Part shown: one piece after another, positions 11,603 through 22,689 of the stretch
Layout: the number at the start of each line of letters is the position of its first letter
Position numbering within the stretch: the stretch's first letter is position 1
Assembly: GCF_905171775.1 (NCBI RefSeq)
Contig: NC_053491.1
Span: 107,890,682 to 107,954,681, forward strand
Direction of reading: 5' to 3'
Source of the DNA: Rana temporaria
Lineage: Eukaryota > Chordata > Amphibia > Anura > Ranidae
Length of the DNA stretch: 64,000 nt
Notes under the pieces: generated by a model
What the model saw: only the letters and a program-made list of their open reading frames with translations
Databases searched by the model: none
Told to the model about the DNA's origin: nothing
Position numbers and translations under genes: made by a program

Positions 11603-12839
11603 TTGATATTTTATATGCTTACTATATCACATGTTTCATGATAATGTGTTTTAAAAAAAGCAATTAGGGAGAGCTGCTAAATGTCAGGCAATGCAGTTTA
11701 GCATGATTACTTAACAACTGCTGTGGGAATATCAAGTACAGAACAAACCATCTATGCAGTGTACTTTTCCTTAGTTCTCTGCATAATATGATAACTAATT
11801 CCGAAGTTTTGAAATATTTTAATTGTTTTTATCATCTGTATCATATTTTTCATGACAGCATGTTGTGTACAAGTTTTATCCACATGGGAGAGCAACTGTA
11901 CGTATGTAAGACATAGCTATTTTCCCAAAATATATGGAGTGTAATTTAAATATATTCCATTTGGATATGTTTTCTACAGTTTGTATACTGTTCTGTCCTG
12001 AATAAAGAAAACAAGTTAGTATGCTGATAGTTAACATGCAACTCATTAGTGTAGAACCATCAGTTAAAAGTTTAATTTTACTCTGTAACACACTAACATA
12101 TGAAATGTATTATAAAAATGTCCACTTCAGTGTGTACCGGGAGCAAAATGCTAAAAGGTCACCTAACCTTTCCAATCTGACAGCTTTTATAAAATATATA
12201 AGGCTACCATACCTTAACAAAACTTTAAACAGTCTGGATAGTACTGACTTGCTCTGTGCAGCTGAACTCAAGCTATTGATCTCTGTTATCAGCCTTTTCA
12301 GGCTGACTGAACTGTCCTTCAAGAAGATTACTCCAAGAAACTGTGCTGTTTAGAGAAAATATCTTGATCCACCATAAAAACTTTATCTCAGGATCTTTAT
12401 TCTTGACAAGCTTCATATCATTTTGAATGGCAGGAGAATCTCTTTGGCATAAGATAAAATTCATTGTCATATGGACTAGTTTGGCTTTTAAACTAATATT
12501 TAAAAAAAGAAAATAAAACATTTTCAATCTCCAGATGTTATTGTTGAAAAAAAAGTCCCCCCCCCCCCCCCCCTACATGAAAAATTGCAAATGCCCTGCT
12601 CACCCTCTCCACATTTCCATAATTCCCACATATTTAATGGCTCTGCATGGCCACTTTGGGGTTAAATGATGCTGGTCCTCATCAAAGCCCTACCTGTGAG
12701 CCTAAAGTGTCAGTGAAACACAACCATGGCTTACCATTATCATGGAACCTGGCTCACAGCGCAATGCTGGAAACTACTGCATTCACGCGTTAGATTTTCA
12801 CTGAAAACTGCTCATCAACTAACACCGGAGAAGAGAATA
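11603..12839. other. spacer with a poly-C tract
   Basis: No coding or element structure recognised. A pure C run of about 20 bases lies at 12557-12573, preceded by an A-run. Confidence 0.5.
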
Positions 12840-13186
12840 TACAGTGGGTAAAATAATTATAAGATCCCCTGCATATTTTGTTAGTTTGCTCACTTAAGGG
12901 TCTATCATTTTTATTATTCTTTCTCATTTAAAATACATCTACTGTATATCAACACAAAAATCCAGGGGGAACAAAAACACACAAAACAAATGTTATACAA
13001 TTCAGTTGAAGTTCAGTGAGTAAAATAAGTATTTGAACTCCAAGCAAAACATGATTTAGTACTTGGTGGAGAAACCCTTGTTGACAAGCACAGAGATAAG
13101 ACATTTCTTGTAGTTGGTGACCAGGTTTGCACACATCTCAGGAGGGATTTTGGTCCACTCTTCTTTACAGATCTTCTCAAAATCCT

Positions 13187-13671
13187 TAAAGCGGATGTGC
13201 CATGGGGAAAAAATATTAAAAGCCAGCAGCTACAAATACTGCAGCTGCTGACTTTTAATATTAGGACACTTACCTGTCCTGGAGTCCAGCGCTGATCGCA
13301 GCAGAGCACGAGCGATCGCTCGTCTCTCTGCTGCTCCCCCCGCCATCCACGCTGAGGGAACCAGGAAGTGAAGCGCTGCGGCTTCACTGCCCGGTTCCCT
13401 ACGGCGCATGCGCGAGTCGCGCTGCGCCCGCCGATTGGCTCACACGCTGTGTGCTGGGAGCCGAGTGTTCCCAGCACACAACGGGCGACAGACGGGAAGT
13501 CAGAAAAACCCGTCTTTTGCCCGTAGCGTGTGGCCGGAAGTGGGTGCAAATACCTATCTTTAGACAGGTATCTGCACCCCCCTCCCCCCTGAAAGGTGTC
13601 AAATGTGACACCGGAGGGGGGGGAGGGTTCCGATCAGCGGGACTCCACTTTAGGGTGGAGAACCGCTTTAA
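13187..13671. mobile_element. TTAA(AGCGG) MITE inside the Tc1
   Basis: TTAAAGCGGATG at the left and GAGAACCGCTTTAA at the right are inverted, each at a TTAA. Removing it and one TTAA restores the Tc1 reading AAATCCTTAAGGTTTC, which I recognise as the normal Tc1 order, so TTAA is the target duplication. GC-rich core with an inverted GACAGGTA pair and a CACACGCTGTGTGCTGGGA palindrome. Non-coding. The same family is at 48685-49195. Confidence 0.85.
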
Positions 13672-13717
13672 GGTTTCTTGGCTGTTTCTTGGCAACTCAA
13701 AGTTTTAGCTCCCTCCA

Positions 13718-14155
13718 TTAATTTTCTATAGGATTAAGCTCTGGAGACTGACCAGGCCACTTTGTGACCTTAATGTAATCCTTCTCGAGCCACTTCTTTG
13801 TTGTCTTGGCGGTATGTTTTGGATCATTGTCATGCTGGAAGACCCATCCACAACCTATCTTCGGTGCTCTAGCTGAGGAAAGAAGGTTCTCATCCAAAAT
13901 TTTACAATGCATGGCCCCTCATGCAGAAAAGTCAGCCTGTGACTTAAGCAGAGAAACAGCCCCTAACCATCATGTTTTCACCCTTGTGCTTGACTTTAGG
14001 GATGGTGTTCTTAGGGTCATAGTCAGCATTTTTCTCCTCCAAAAACAGCAAATGGAGATAATTCCATACAGCTCAATTTTGGTCTCATCTGACCACAGCA
14101 CTTTTTCCCATTCCTTCTCTGAATCATTTAGATGTCCATGGGCATGACTGTACAT
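13718..14155 (-). pseudogene. Tc1-like DD34E transposase fragments
   Basis: Reading 14155 to 13718 on the minus strand: 'KEWEKVLWSDETKIELYG' has the first catalytic Asp (SDE). A second frame has 'FQHDNDPKHTAKTTKKWL' with the second Asp, and 'WPGQSPELNPIEN' with the catalytic Glu. All three DDE residues are present, but the two halves lie in different frames (break between about 13912 and 13970). The N-terminal DNA-binding half is missing beyond 14165. It is a clear Tc1/mariner superfamily relic and cannot be active. Confidence 0.88.
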
Positions 14156-14259
14156 GTGCTTTCTTCAGGTGTATCAAACCCAGATATAGGTAGACCAAAG
14201 AATATGTCTGCTAGGACAATTATAGAAAGAATTATATATCCCAGTAATTAAAATACCCA

Positions 14260-14750
14260 TTAACCGCTTGCCGACCGCTGCACAATGATATACGTCGGCA
14301 AAATGGCATGGCTGCCCAAAGGGACGTACCTGTACATCCCCTTTGAATCGCGGCATCGTGGGCATGCTGCTGGTGGTGCGCACCCACCACGTGCTCTGTG
14401 AGTGTGACCATGGGTCCCACGAACTCGATGTCCGCCGGGTGCCCGCGATCTTGTCACAGAGCTGCAGAATGGGGAGATGCAAACAAGGCATTTCCCTGTT
14501 CTGCCTAGTGACAGGACAGAGATCTACTGCTCCCTGTAATTGGGAGCAGTGATCACTGTCATGTCACTTGTAGCCCAGCCCCCCACAGTTAAAATCACTC
14601 CCTAGGACACACTTAACCCCTTCATCGCCCCCTAGTGTTTAACCCCTTTCCTGCTAGTGTCATTTACACAGTAATCAGTGCATAGCACTGATCGCTGTAT
14701 AAATGACAATGGTCCCAAAATAGCATCAAAAGTGTCCGATGTGTCTGCCA
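14260..14750. mobile_element. TTAACCACTT-family element, right half lost
   Basis: Starts TTAACCGCTTGCCGACCGC and follows the family order (GTCGGCAAAATGGCA, TCTTGTCACAG, a GCAGAATGGGGAG hairpin, CCCCTAGTGTTTAACCCC, AAGTGTCCGATGTG). It then stops at 14750 where another MITE begins. The sequence after that MITE does not resume the family, so the right half is deleted. Confidence 0.75.
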
Positions 14751-14751
14751 T

Positions 14752-15126
14752 AGGCTGGGTTCTTACCAGTCCGGTGTGAATTCCAGCTCCGTTTTCACTG
14801 CGAAGAGAAAAATCCGTTGTTCAGCATTTCATGTAAGTTTTTGATCAGGATCAGGTAAGGATTGCATCATTATCAGGTCAGGATCAAGGCAGGATTTTAT
14901 CCTGTTCACAACTGAATGCATCTGCGAATCAGATGCGTTCCCATAGAAGATAATAGGCCTGAATTTGCACCTGAGACGGACCGCACTGCCTAGAAAACGC
15001 ACACTTTTTTGGGCAATGCGTAGTGCAAATGCACCGCAGATATGTGAACCAGCCTCATTCAAATGAACGTATTTTAAAATGTCATGCTTACACCGCATCC
15101 AATACGCATAGGTGTGAACCCAGCCT
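14752..15126. mobile_element. GGCTGGGTTC...GAACCCAGCC MITE
   Basis: AGGCTGGGTTCTTACCAGTCC at the left and AGGTGTGAACCCAGCCT at the right form imperfect TIRs. Related GTGTGAACC-ended units are at 27572-27787 and 44961-45206. Non-coding; superfamily not determined (hAT is plausible). Confidence 0.65.
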
Positions 15127-15516
15127 TATACATTTTAAATGATCACTAGTTAAATCCATTTATGATCTTCTTTCCTTTTAATCTGATTTTAAAAATTGAG
15201 TTGGTAATGCATGTCTTTTTTTAACCTTTCTTTACAAATTATAATAAACTGTCAAATGTAGGGTATGACAAGCAAAGCATACATTGGATATGTCAGGAAA
15301 GGCTTTACATCAAAAGGGCACAGATCATGGATCTAAGTGAACAGAATGTCAAAAGTGTCAGGTGAGACTTTGCATGTTAGCAAGAACAATAAGGATCCAA
15401 CTATTGCAATCCTACTGCAATACCAGTACATTTTAGTCCTACTACAATCGAAATAATGAATAAACCTACTGCAAGTTAAGACTGGATGTGATCGATTTTA
15501 GAGACGTGTAATTGAC

Positions 15517-16564
15517 CTAAAGGGTAATTCCACTTTTGTGGAGAAAAAAGAGCAATCAAAGAAAAATGTATATAGCGTATACAATTGCGACACGTCATAT
15601 TGTAATTGAATGTTATTAAAAATTACCTTTCCTTTTCAATCTGCAGCCCTGTAATTTTCTGTAAAATGCAATGCAAAATGGTTACCTGGAGGTGTTCTGT
15701 ACACACAATGTGTACAGAATGCCTCGTACAGACGAGCAAACATGTACGATGAAACCGGTCCGCCGGACCGTTTTCACCGTACATGTCTGCCCGGGGATTT
15801 CTGTATGGTGGCTGTACTGACCATCATACAGAAATCGGCGCGTAAACAATACGCGGGGCGTGGCTGCGCCGTCGCCGCGATGATGACGCAGCGACGTGGG
15901 CGGCCCTGCCAGTTCAATGCTTCCACGCATGCGTCAAAGTCATTCGATGCATGCGAGGGATGGCGGGCGCTCGGACATGTACGGTAGGTCTGTACAGACG
16001 ACCGAACATGTCCGAGCGGACAGGATTCCAGCGGGCTGTTTTAAAACAAGTTTGGAAATATTTGCCCGCTGGAAAAAGGCCCGGCGGGCAAATGTACGCT
16101 GGAATCCTGTCCGCTCTGGCCTACACACGACCGAACATGTCTGCTGAAACTGGTCCGCGAACCAGTTTCAGCAGATATGTTCGGTCGTGTGTACGGGGCC
16201 TAAGAAACATAATTTCCTGCTGCTATGATTGGCTCACCCAATTTTCCAGAAGTCTGCCCTAAGATACAAGTCAGATTTCAGGCATCCCCTACAACAAAAA
16301 ATACATTTTTGGTGAGACACTCCCAATAGGAAATCACATATAAAGGGATACAGACCCTGCAATTTTCCTCATTAATGCATTGCAGATTCTGCAGCTGATT
16401 GATAATTAAACACTTCCATTAGATTTATTATCCACATGGACACAGACGAGCACAAAGTGATTTCTTCAAAAAAAGGTAGGAATCTGCAACAAAGTATGTT
16501 ACAAGTTACAGAGATCACCCAGGGGGGAGTGTTTTTTTTCAACAAAAGTGGAGTTACTCTTTAA
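15517..16564. mobile_element. MITE ending TAAAGGGTAATTCCAC / GTGGAGTTACTCTTTAA, host of another
   Basis: AGGGTAATTCCACTTTTGT and ACAAAAGTGGAGTTACTCT are inverted across 1.05 kb. The arms match further inward (AATTACAGGG-type and GAAATGTGT regions) only weakly. About half of the length is the younger MITE 15719-16203. A TTAA borders the right end (CTAA on the left). Confidence 0.6.
15719..16203. mobile_element. CGTACAGACGAGC...GGTCGTGTGTACGGGGCCT MITE
   Basis: The right end GTCGTGTGTACGGGGCCT matches the family at 10278-10756; the left end (GCCTCGTACAGACGAGC) is diverged. Interior units such as GTCCGCCGGACCG, AAACAGCCCGCTGG and GACCGAACATGT recur in both orientations, giving several small hairpins. 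Non-coding. Confidence 0.7.
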
Positions 16565-16793
16565 GGTTTTAACTGTCAGTTGGTCATTCGCACATTATAT
16601 TCTATACCCGAAGGAGTACAAACAATAATGAATTGAAATTTCTTCAAAATGTGCTTGTTGTTTAGCTTGCTAAATATCAGCGCATCCGGTTTGCCATATA
16701 ATCTTGGAGTTCTCATCAAAGTTTGTAATACACTTATTCAGTTTGTGAAATGCAAGCTTGAGGTAGGTGAAATTAAAGTATTATTACTATTAG

Positions 16794-17500
16794 TAGGGAT
16801 GAGCTGAACACCGGTTCGCACCAGAACCTTCGAACGGACCGAACGTTCACGCGAACATTTAGAACCCCATTGACGTCAATGGGACTCGAACGTTCGAATT
16901 CAAAAGTGCTAATTTTAAAGCCTAATATGCAAGTTATTGTTGGAAAACGGGTTTGAGAACCCGGGTCTTGCCCCAAGGAACATGTATCAATAAAAAAAAG
17001 TTTTAAAAAACGGTCGTTTTTTTTGAGTGAGAGAGCTCCTGGTGGCTCGCCCGTTTGAGTCCCCATGACCTCCTATTGGGGGGGGGGCGGGCTCAGCAGG
17101 GGGTCAGCTGAGACGCTCATTATGTATTTAAACATATGTGCATTGTAAATGTTTCTTACCCCATGCTAATGTTGACGTGTTGACTGTAATGTAAAGGTCC
17201 GGCCGGACAGGTTTCTCTGTCATAAATAAAAAATTGAAAAAAAAAAACGGTCGTTTTTCTGGAGCAGTGATTTTAATGATGCTTAAAGTGAAAAAAAATA
17301 AAAGAAAAATCCCTTTAAATATCGTACCTGCTGGGTGTCTATAGTATGCCTGTGAAGTGGCACGTGTTTAGAACTGTCCCTGCACAAAATTAGATTACTT
17401 TAAGAAAAAAGTAATTTAAAACTGCTGGCGGCTTTAATGTAATGTCTGGTCCCTGCAATATTGATGAAAATCATTGAGAAAAATAGCATGGGTTTCCCCG
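16794..17500 (+). repeat. left long TIR of the hAT element
   Basis: About 700 bp complementary to 22690-23157 and some sequence inside it. Shared landmarks are CGAACGTTCG/CTTTCGAGT blocks, CTTGCATATTAGGC, the TGATTTTAATGATGCTTAAAG stretch, the CTATAGTATGCCTGTGAAG stretch and CTCAATGATTTTCAT. A homopolymer-flanked repeat of AACGGTCGTTTTT occurs twice on the left (17009 and 17247), so the left arm is longer by an internal duplication. Confidence 0.75.
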
Positions 17501-17635
17501 CCCCCCTCCCCCCAGGTCATTACTAGCCCCTTTGGCCCTATATACTTTGAACAGCAGTATACAGGCAGTGCAAACAAGACAGGGACTGTAGGTTTGTTGT
17601 TAAGTAGAACATGTTTGTAATTGTGAACTGGTACT

Positions 17636-17935
17636 TTTTTTTTAAAGTGTAGCTCCAGCCATAAATCTTTTTTTAAGCTTTTCTGAAAACATAGAGAAGG
17701 GTTATCACCCCTGTAACATTTGTTTTCCTGTCTGTGTGCATCTGTTCTGAAGATTGCAATTCACTTTCTGTCCCAATGACAAATTATTTTTTGAAAATGT
17801 GGGTTTTTTACCGAAACAAGGATTGGTGATAAAGCATCAGTCGACAGGAGACACCTCTTACAGAAGAGAATTTCCCTTCCTATGGGTAGATTACCTCTCA
17901 CTTCCTGTTGTCGTTTGTAAGTTGGATGTTTGAAA
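17636..17935. mobile_element. candidate TTAAAG MITE inside the hAT left arm
   Basis: TTTAAAGTGTAGCTCC followed by AGGGTTATCACCCC and two CACTTCCTGT/TTGTC blocks resembles the element at 11044-11602. There is no equivalent in the right arm of the hAT element, which suggests an insertion. The right boundary is not clear. Confidence 0.4.
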
Positions 17936-18840
17936 TTAGGGGCCTGCCGTATATAGTCTGCATACATTTGGGCCCTAGGTGTTGGTGTTGCCACAACACT
18001 GTAAGCCCTCACAGTTAGTCTTGGTGGGCGGCGACTGCTGGAACGCCCTGCTGTGTGAACTATTATATCAAGAACTCTAATTACATGTCATTGTTGAACA
18101 GTGGTAGAAAAAATGGGGCCTTTGGTGCTGGCGCTGGTGCCACAACACTGTAAGTCCTCACAGTTACTCTTGGTGGGTGCAGGAATGGGCCCTGCTGTGA
18201 AATATTAAATCAAGAATTGTAATTTTGAACAGGGGCAGAAAAATTGGGCCTTTGTTGGTGGTGGTGCTGGTGCCACAACACTGCAACCCCTCACAGATAC
18301 TCTAGTTAGAGCGCAGGAATGAGCCCGCTGCAAAGTATTGCATCAAAAATTGTAATTACACGCCCCTGTTAAACAGGGGCAGAAAAATTGGGCCTTAGGC
18401 ACTGGTGCTGGTGCCACAACACTGCAACCCCTCACAGATACTCTAGTTGGAGCGCAGGAATGAGCCCGCTGCAAAGTATTGCATCAAAAATTGTAATTAG
18501 ACGCCCCTGTTAAACAGGGGCAAAAAAATTTGGCCTTAGGCACTGGTGCTGGTGCCACAACACTGCAACCCCTCACAGATACTCTAGTTGGAGCGCAGGA
18601 ATGAGCCCGCTGCAAAGTATTGCATCAAAAACTGTAATTACACGCCCCTGTTGAACAGGGGCAGAAAAATTGGGCCTTAGGCACTGGTGCTGGTGCCACA
18701 ACACTGCAACCCCTCACAGATACTCTAGTTGGAGCGCAGAAATGAGCCTGCTGCAAAGTATTGCATCAAAAATTGTAATTACACGCCCCTGTTAAACAGG
18801 GGCAGAAAAATTGGGCCTTAGCCACTGGTGGCGGTGCCCA
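17935..18840 (+). repeat. 141-bp subterminal tandem repeat, about 6 copies
   Basis: The marker GGCCTTAGG-type block starts at about 18116, 18247, 18391, 18532, 18673 and 18814: the last four steps are exactly 141 bp. Each unit has GGTGCTGGTGCCACAACACTG, CCTCACAGATACTCTAG, GAGCCCGCTGCAAAG and a small hairpin CCCCTGTTAAACAGGGG. The outermost unit is diverged and resembles the right-side array more than its own neighbours do, so the inner copies are recently homogenised. Confidence 0.9.
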
Positions 18841-18970
18841 GAACCAAAAATGTTCTTACAAGCTATCAGCATGATCATTGAGGAGGAAAAGGATAGTCAC
18901 TCAGCATAACAGGATAGTCACTCAGCATCAGCATAGGCAGTCTTGAAGGGATCTGACATATCAAAATAAA

Positions 18971-20460
18971 TTATTCAGTTACATCAGCATCAGGTGCTTG
19001 GTAGCTGGTGGTGATCCAAGCCTGATTCATTTTTATGAAGGTCAGTCGATCGACCGAGTCGGTGGAGAGGCGCACCCTGTGATCGGTTACAAAGCCTCCA
19101 GCAGCACTGAATGTGCGTTCTAAAAGAACGCTGGATGCAGGACAAACCAGTAGCTCAATTGCGTACTGTGCAAGCTCTGGCCAGTGATCCATCCTCAAGA
19201 CCCAGTAAGCCAGAGGATTTTATGTGGGAAAGGTGTCCAAGTCTGGTCTTGCCCCTAGGTATTCCTGTACCATGTAAAACAGACGCTGGCGATGGTTGCT
19301 GGAACCGGTCATACCTTGGGGCTGCGGACTAAAAAATTGTCTGAATGCATCGGTCAGACGGCCACCTTCTCCACCGCTCTTTCTGTGACTGACCGAAGCC
19401 TCAGCAACACATTGTCCAGGACCAGGATTTTGTAACCTCCCAGTCTCTGGGAACGCGTTGCACAGACCTTTCTGTAAGGCCTCCCGAAGATGTTTCATCT
19501 TCTGCTCCGTCTGTGCTGGCAAGATAAGGTCCACAACCTTATTCTTGTAACATGGATCAAGGAGAGTTGCCAGCCAGTAATGATCACTCTCTTTGATAGC
19601 ACGAATACGAGGATCCTTCTGCAGGCTTTGCAGAATCAGGGAGGTCATACAACGTAGGTTTACTTAGGCATTCGGTGCAGAGTCCTCTGGGTCACTGAGG
19701 ACGACATGATCCGCAGCCACCTCGTCCCAGCCACGTACAAGTCCATGGGTTTCTTGGGACTGTAAATGATCCCTTGAAGACTGCTGCTGATGCTGAGTGC
19801 TAGGCTTTGGGAACTTGCCATTGAGGTACCGCACATTCCACAAACTCACGGAAGGGGGCAGAATCTACCAACTAAAAAGGCAGTAGTTGAAGTGCTAGCA
19901 ATTTAGCTAAGCTAGCATTCACCCGCTGGGCATGTGGATGGCTGGGAGAGAACTTCTTTCGGCGCTGCAGCAGCTGGGGAAGGGAAATTTGCTTGGTACA
20001 ATCTGCCATCGGTGTACCTATAGTAGATTGCCCGCATGTACTGGGCTGTGACACACCTAATTCTATCAGTGCAGGCTTCAGAGAGGACTGAGGGTATAGT
20101 GGGGTTGGAGATCCCAGCTGATGAGGGGCAAGGGGAGGTCCGCTTTGTTCTTTGGTGTGGGTCTTTGAGGTACGCTTGCCAATGAACTGCATGGCAGGTC
20201 GACATATGTCTGGTCAAGCATGTGGTGCCCAAGTGGGTGATGTTTTGGCCACACGAGATACGCTTGAGACATATGTTGCAAATAGCAGCGGTGCGATCTG
20301 ATGCACTCGTCTCAAAAAAGGTCCACACCAAAGAACTTTTGGAATAACGCTGAGACACAGCAGCGCCCTGCACATGCGCAGCTCTGCATTGTGATGCAGT
20401 TGGTGTGCTGCCCTTAAGCTTTAGGTGCAATCTGCATAGGACATGGGCAGTACACACCAA
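18971..20460 (-). pseudogene. BED-finger hAT transposase, internally deleted
   Basis: Minus-strand order from 20460: a BED zinc finger ('LVWTFFETS...' then C-x2-C in 'CNICLKR' and 'LTRHMSTCH') for DNA binding. Next, around 19950-19850, is the helical region with 'NASLAKLLALQLLPF' and 'PFREFVECAVPQW'. Then, after a jump, come 'VLSDPEDS', 'KESDHYWLATLLDPCYK' and the C-terminal dimerisation domain with 'CPASSVLLERTFSAAGG' and 'MNQAWI'. The part between the helical region and 'SDPED', which would hold most of the catalytic core (roughly 250 residues in relatives), is missing. In-frame stops lie at about 19660 and 19220, plus frame changes around 19870. No ATG precedes the BED finger in that frame; the frame runs back into the minisatellite. 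A pseudogene of the same family as 25-1031. Confidence 0.88.
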
Positions 20461-22233
20461 GTAGCTTTAGGTGCAAACTGCAGAGGACAAAGGCAGTACA
20501 CACACCACATAGCTTTAGGTGCACACTGCAGAGGACACAGGCAGTACACACCACGTAGCTTTAGGTGCAAACTGCAGAGGACACGGGTAGTACACACCAA
20601 GTAGCTTTAGGTGCAAACTGCCGAGGACAAAGGCAGTACACACTACGTAGCTTTTGGTGCAAACTGCAGAGGACACGGGCAGTACACACCAAGTAGCTTT
20701 AGGTGCAAACTGAAGAGAACAAAGGCAGTACACACACCACGTAGCTTCAGGTGCAAACTGCAGAGGACACAGGCAGTACACACCACGTAGCTTTAGGTGC
20801 AATCTGCAGAGGACACGGGCAGTACACACCAAGTAGCTTTAGGTGCACACTGCAGAGGACACAGGCAGTACACGCCAAGTAGCTTTAGGTGCAAACTGCA
20901 GAGGACAAAGGCAGTACACACACCACGTAGCTTTAGGTGCAAACTGCAGAGGACAAAGGCAGTACACACACCACGTAGCTTTAGGTGCACACTGTAGAGG
21001 ACACAGGCAGTATACACTACATAGCTTTAGGTGTAAAATGCAGAGGACACGGGCAGTACACACCAAGTAGCTTTAGGTGCAAACTACAGAGGACACGGGC
21101 AGTACACACCAAGTAGCTTTAGGTGCAAACTGCAGAGGACAAAGGCAGTACACACACCACGTAGCTTTGGGTGCAAACTGCAGAGGACACAGGCAGTACA
21201 CACCACGTAGCTTTAGGTGCAATCTGCAGAGGACACAGGCAGTACACACCAAGTAGCTTTAGGTGCAAACTGCAGAGGACACGGGCAGTACACACACCAC
21301 GTAGCTTTAGGTGCAAACTGCAGAGGACACGGGCAGTACACACCGCGTAGCTTTAGGTGCAAACTGCAGAGGACAAAGGCAGTACACACTACGTAGCTTT
21401 TGGTGCAATCTGCAGAGGACACGGGCAGTACACACCAAGTAGCTTTAGGTGTAAACTGCAGAGGACAAAGGCAGTACACACACCACGTAGCTTTAGGTGC
21501 AAACTGCAGAGGACAAAGGCAGTACACACTACGTAGCTTTAGGTGCAATCTGCAGAGGACACGGGCAGTACACACCAAGTAGCTTTAGGTGCAAACTGCA
21601 GAGGACACAGGCGGTACACACCAAGTAGCTTTAGTGCACACTGCAGAGGACACAGGCAGTACACACCAAGTAGCTTTAGGTACACACTGCAGAGTACACA
21701 GGCAGTACACACCATGTAGCTTTAGGTGCAAACTGCAGAAGACACAGGCAGTACACACCAAGTAGCTTTAGGTGCAAACTGCAGAGGACACGGGCAGTAC
21801 ACACACCACGTAGCTTTAGGTGCAAACTGCAGAGGACACGGGCAGTACACACCAAGTAGCTTTAGGTGCAAACTGCAGAGGACAAAGGCAGTACACACAC
21901 CACATAGCTTTAGGTGCACACTGCAGAGGACACAGGCAGTACACACTACGTAGCTTTAGGTGCAAACTGCAGAGGACACAGGCAGTACACACCAAGTAGC
22001 TTTAGGTGCAAACTACAGAGCACATGGGCAGTACACACCAAGAAGCTTTAGGTGCAAACTACAGAGCAACCGTGCAGTACACACCAAGTAGCTTTAGGTG
22101 CAAACTACAGAGCAACCGTGCAGTACACACCAAGTAGCTTTAGGTGCAAACTGCAGAGGACACGGGCAGTACACACCAAGTAGCTTTAGGTGCAAACTGC
22201 AGAGGACACGGGCAGTACACACCACATAGCTTG
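20414..22233. repeat. 46-48-bp minisatellite, about 39 copies
   Basis: Unit AGCTTTAGGTGCAAACTGC-AGAGGACACGGGCAG-TACACACCAAGT, 46 bp, with a 48-bp form that has one extra CA (ACACACCACGT). Variant positions (ACACGGG/ACAAAGG/ACACAGG and AAGT/ACGT) recur in mixed order, which suggests unequal exchange. Its lower edge overlaps the start of the transposase frame at 20460, and its upper edge meets the 146-bp repeats at 22236. Because stops are rare in the unit, several frames stay open on the minus strand ('LHLKLRGVYC'-like); I regard that as a by-product, not a protein. Confidence 0.95.
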
Positions 22234-22235
22234 TA

Positions 22236-22650
22236 ATTAAATTTTTTTATCTAATATTTCACAGCAGGGCCCGTTCCAGCGCCCACCAGGAGTAACTGTG
22301 AGGGCTTACATTGTTATGGCAACACCACCACACCACCACCAAAAGCTCAATTTTTCTGACGCTATTCAACAGGGGCATGTAATTACAATTCTTGATCTAA
22401 TATTTCACAGCAGGGCCCGTTCCAGCGCCCACCAAGAGTAACTGTGAGGGCTTACAGTGTTGTGGCAACACCACCACACCACCACCAAAAGCTAAATTTT
22501 TCTGACTCTATTCAACAGGGGCATGTAATTACAATTCTTGATCTAATATTTCACAGCAGGGCCCGTTCCAGCGCCCACCAAGAGTAACTGTGAGGGCTTA
22601 CAGTGTTCTGGTACCACCAACACCTAAGGCCCAAATTTCTGCAGAGTATA
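22236..22650 (-). repeat. 146-bp subterminal tandem repeat, about 3 copies
   Basis: GGGCCCGTTCCAGCGCCCACC starts at 22267, 22413 and 22559, exactly 146 bp apart. Inverted relative to the 141-bp array at 17935-18840 and sharing its AGTAACTGTGAGGGCTTAC and GGGGCATGTAATTACAATT blocks. Together they form inverted subterminal arrays flanking the transposase. Confidence 0.9.
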
Positions 22651-22689
22651 TAGGACAGGCCCCTACTTTCAACTATACCTTTTCTGGTA

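Larger units (their letters stand above)
12842..14165 (-). mobile_element. Tc1-like transposon, 3'-truncated in window orientation, split by a MITE
   Basis: Begins with TA and CAGTGGGTAAAATAATTA (12840 on), the terminal sequence of a known vertebrate Tc1 type, and carries a minus-strand transposase. The sequence is continuous except for a TTAA MITE at 13187-13671. The right side ends abruptly at about 14165, before the start of the transposase is reached, so the second TIR is lost. Confidence 0.85.

Noticed and set aside
13013..13549. 178-codon minus-strand frame
   Set aside because: It runs from Tc1 sequence across the TTAA junction into a non-coding MITE, so it cannot be a conserved protein.
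20515..22000. Long open frames over the 46-bp array on both strands
   Set aside because: The repeat unit lacks stops in several frames, so frames are open by composition. Neighbouring frames encode shifted versions of the same repeat, and there is no signal or domain.
20414..22233. CRISPR array
   Set aside because: The repeats are contiguous with no unique spacers, no cas genes are present, and the sequence is vertebrate-like.
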